This document shows, piece by piece, positions 61,652-64,000 of a stretch of 64,000 nt of DNA. The notes below the pieces were generated by a model. That model saw only the letters and a program-made list of their open reading frames with translations. It was not told the origin of the DNA and did not search any database. Position numbers and translations under genes: made by a program. The stretch's first letter is position 1; each line of letters opens with the position of its first letter. Origin of the DNA: Dreissena polymorpha (Eukaryota; Mollusca; Bivalvia; Myida; Dreissenidae); assembly GCF_020536995.1 (NCBI RefSeq), contig NC_068355.1:72537328-72601327 (forward strand). Reading direction: 5' to 3'.

Positions 61652-63306
61652 TTAACAAACTTTTCCACTAAGCAGTTTAATGTTTATAACTATGCACAAA
61701 GTTTAAATGTCACTCACTATTAATTGTCTTTCACACATAAAAGTCAAAATCACTTTTTAATAAGTCTATAATACACCTGTGGAGCACTGAATGGCCGAAG
61801 ATTTTCACTATGTCTGTAAATTTCAATATCCAAAACAACCCGTTGTACAAAAAATAAAATGTCAAACAGCACAAAATAATACAATCATGATAACATTCAT
61901 TCACAATAAAATTCACATATCTTAAAATGTAATAGCAGTATACTTTAATGTTAAAGTTATAAATGGCATACACTTATCACAGCTATGATCAATGTAATTA
62001 AAAAGTTTATTTTTTTTTTTCTTTTTTTATTATTATTTATTTTATTTTACTTATATAATTAATTTGTATTAAATAATTATTTTATTTTAATCTCTTTAAA
62101 CAGTTTAAGTGTGTTTAATAAAATTATTAACTTTGATTTAATGAACTATTTAACAATAGCTTTAGGGTAAATACGGTATTGCACAAGGTGCGCTTATTAT
62201 GAAGTATAAAAACTTTACGGTAAACCGAACAATGTTTGTAATATCTCCTGTCGTTCAGAAAATTCCCAATTTCAATTATACAGAACCAAGTTATAATCCT
62301 AATCTGTGGTAAAACTACAGAACAGGATGAAAAAAACACTTAATTAAACTATGAAATGTGTCGGTCATACATGTATTTGCATATATATGTATGAACTCTT
62401 TTTCTGAAAAGAAATATCTGACAAAACTGAAATTTAAACAGAATTATATTTATATTGGTTGAATAATTATTTAATAATGTAGAAATTACAATATGTAATA
62501 CAAAATATTGCAATAAAAGACTTTTGTTTCAAAACTTTTTTTAGTTGGCACAACTACCAAATCTAACTAAATTTCTAATACTACATAGTAAAACTGCTGA
62601 ACTATTTACTTGTCAATAGTCACGAAATGTCAGCACCAAATGTCAACTTCAAGGTCAACACAGACAGATATTCCAGTTAATAACCAGGAACAGAACAGAA
62701 AATATTGAATATGGGTCAGCAATAAAAAAATAACTGAAACGGTTGCAACACTATCAAAAGTAATGTAGAGTAATAAAAGTAAATTCAGAATAGCAGCAAT
62801 GTGATTATTAATGAAATATTAGTAAGAATGCCAATATTAAATACTGTATTCCGCCACCAATTAATTAAAGTGAATCCTGCGAAATCTCTTCAAAAATCAC
62901 TTTCGTACTTACAATATCATACACAATGGAAATAAACAAGATGTTACAGTTTTTTCCAACCCACCTTTTTTGTTTTAAAGAAATTAATAAAATATGGCCA
63001 AAATCAAAACTGTAACAACTGCAAAATTTCCTCTAAAAATATTACTTACAAATCTGCTGTTTTTCTTTTTCTGGCCACCAGAACACAATATATTTATTAA
63101 AATAATAACACTGTTTCAAGTCCTAATTGCACAATAGTTTTGTGCGTTAATAAATGTCCACATGAATTGCTGGTTCTAGAAGAAATCCTTCGGATAAGTC
63201 GTGATGTCTTGTACATGTACAAGTTGGAGCCTAGGCCTGTATACCGGTGACGATGGTCTTGAAGAATGCGCTTGTCTGATCAGGTTCCTACATCTGTGGA
63301 TAATTT
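61652..63306. other. Retrotransposon 5' leader
   Basis: 1.65 kb of AT-rich, non-coding sequence between the primer-binding site and gag. The open frames at 61731-61973 and 62127-62339 are short and lack homology. A leader this long is unusual for a Gypsy element; it may hold packaging or internal-initiation signals, but I cannot point to one. Confidence 0.5.
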
Positions 63307-63319
63307 ACGTTGGGCGCCA
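63307..63319 (-). other. Primer-binding site, tRNA-Lys type
   Basis: On the minus strand TGGCGCCCAACGT follows the 5' LTR after two bases. It is complementary to the 3' end of tRNA-Lys(1,2), as used by several retroviruses and invertebrate elements. The match stops after 13 bases. Confidence 0.7.
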
Positions 63320-63321
63320 TT

Positions 63322-64000
63322 TGTAACCCTTGGTTACGGGTGTTGTAAACCAATACACAAGATAAATTTATAATTCAAGACAGTTTCCAAGTTCACTTCT
63401 TTTAATAAGGTTAGAAGTTCATAATCAAATTATGCAGAAGAAATAACTTGTATCCCAGAGTGAATCTCAATCGAAGGATCTGAAATATATAAAACAATAA
63501 AATACTAAACAATAAACAATAGTTCTGTTCTAGTGGCCTTAACATGTAATTTATATGACTCAACCATTCATATGCACAAAAATGACAACAATAATCATAA
63601 ATACAGCAACGCAGCATCAACAACTTTCCAAATAATGAGTTAACAAATATTTCATTCAACACAATACAATTTATACAATTCTTACCAATTTGTGGAATTG
63701 AGTCCCCTTTTCTCTTTCTCTTCCTTCAATCCTCTCTCACCCTACTGGTGCTGTAAATTAGAGCATGCAAACAGATATTATGGTGTTTCAACTGAGTGTA
63801 TAAGTTGTTATCTAAAAGTGAATATACTAATTTGCTGCCATTCTGAACATTCGCGAAATCATATGATTTGAACATTTAACATGTTCAAACCTCAAACAAA
63901 ATACAAAGAAAACAATGCATTGCAACCGTTTTCAATAACATACAATCAAATACAAACATACGAACCAATATTGACCACTAGAGTGAAGTTTTAACTGGTG
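63322..64000 (-). repeat. 5' LTR (right copy), cut by the window edge
   Basis: It starts TGTAACCCTTGGTTACGG in plus orientation and follows the left LTR base for base apart from one small length difference near 63572 and one or two substitutions. The last roughly 150 bases expected lie beyond the window. Confidence 0.92.

Larger units (their letters stand above)
54365..64000 (-). mobile_element. Ty3/Gypsy LTR retrotransposon, looks whole, right end off window
   Basis: Order on the minus strand: 5' LTR (63322 to beyond 64000), Lys-type primer-binding site, a 1.7-kb leader, gag, pol, an 0.8-kb untranslated part, polypurine tract and 3' LTR (54365-55196). Pol domains run protease, reverse transcriptase, RNase H, integrase, the Metaviridae (Ty3/Gypsy) order. 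No third ORF or envelope is seen. Both ORFs are open. The visible 679 bases of the right LTR differ from the left by roughly one small length change and one or two substitutions, so the insertion is young. It lies in a family B repeat. Confidence 0.92.

Overview
The window is eukaryotic, AT-rich, repeat-laden DNA from an animal, most probably a bivalve mollusc and plausibly a dreissenid mussel. That placement is an inference. It rests on the intron-split B-box/coiled-coil/beta-propeller (TRIM-like) gene, on tRNA-derived SINEs, and on the tandem 'AAGGTCAAGGTCA' repeat families that I associate from memory with bivalve assemblies. Nothing bacterial (operons, Shine-Dalgarno sites, CRISPR) is present.

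Layout. 1-20.3 kb: gene-free repeat land, holding short tandem-repeat elements (called here families A, B, D, E and H), several terminal-inverted-repeat (TIR) DNA elements (1649-2318, 4798-6606, 8882-9847), a broken DIRS-type fragment (7358-7987), a LINE endonuclease fragment (10328-10960), a 58-bp minisatellite (11183-11805) and a SINE split by a later insertion (15163-15840). 20.3-46.3 kb: one host gene on the + strand with three coding exons (20303-20640, 28227-29197, 45922-46331), predicted 572 residues, whose 7.6-kb and 16.7-kb introns are packed with mobile DNA. Two orphan exon-like segments (22099-22269, 36287-36469) lie in those introns but do not fit its reading frame. 46.3-54.4 kb: arrays of families C, A, F and B, including two neighbouring composites of about 2 kb. 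54.4 kb to the end: a young, apparently whole Ty3/Gypsy LTR retrotransposon on the - strand (gag, pol, primer-binding site, polypurine tract, both LTRs; the right LTR runs off the window), inserted into a family B repeat.

The most interesting pattern is in the short repeats. At least eight sequence-unrelated families (A-H) share one architecture: a T-rich start of the form TTWTRGCYC, a hairpin at once after it, a tract of GTCCGTCC, a central array of 140-170-bp monomers, an inverted copy of the start near the far end, then a small stem-loop and CTTGTT. This is the layout of non-autonomous Helentrons (HINE/DINE-1 type). Several of these families independently carry nuclear-receptor half-sites (AGGTCA). 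Family A monomers combine direct repeats with GGTCAnnnTGACC, the core of an oestrogen response element. Nearly all copies point the same way, the way of the host gene.

There is no sign that the genes act as a pathway: one host gene stands among mobile elements. Limits: family names A-K are local labels; all homology statements are from recognition by eye, without database searches.
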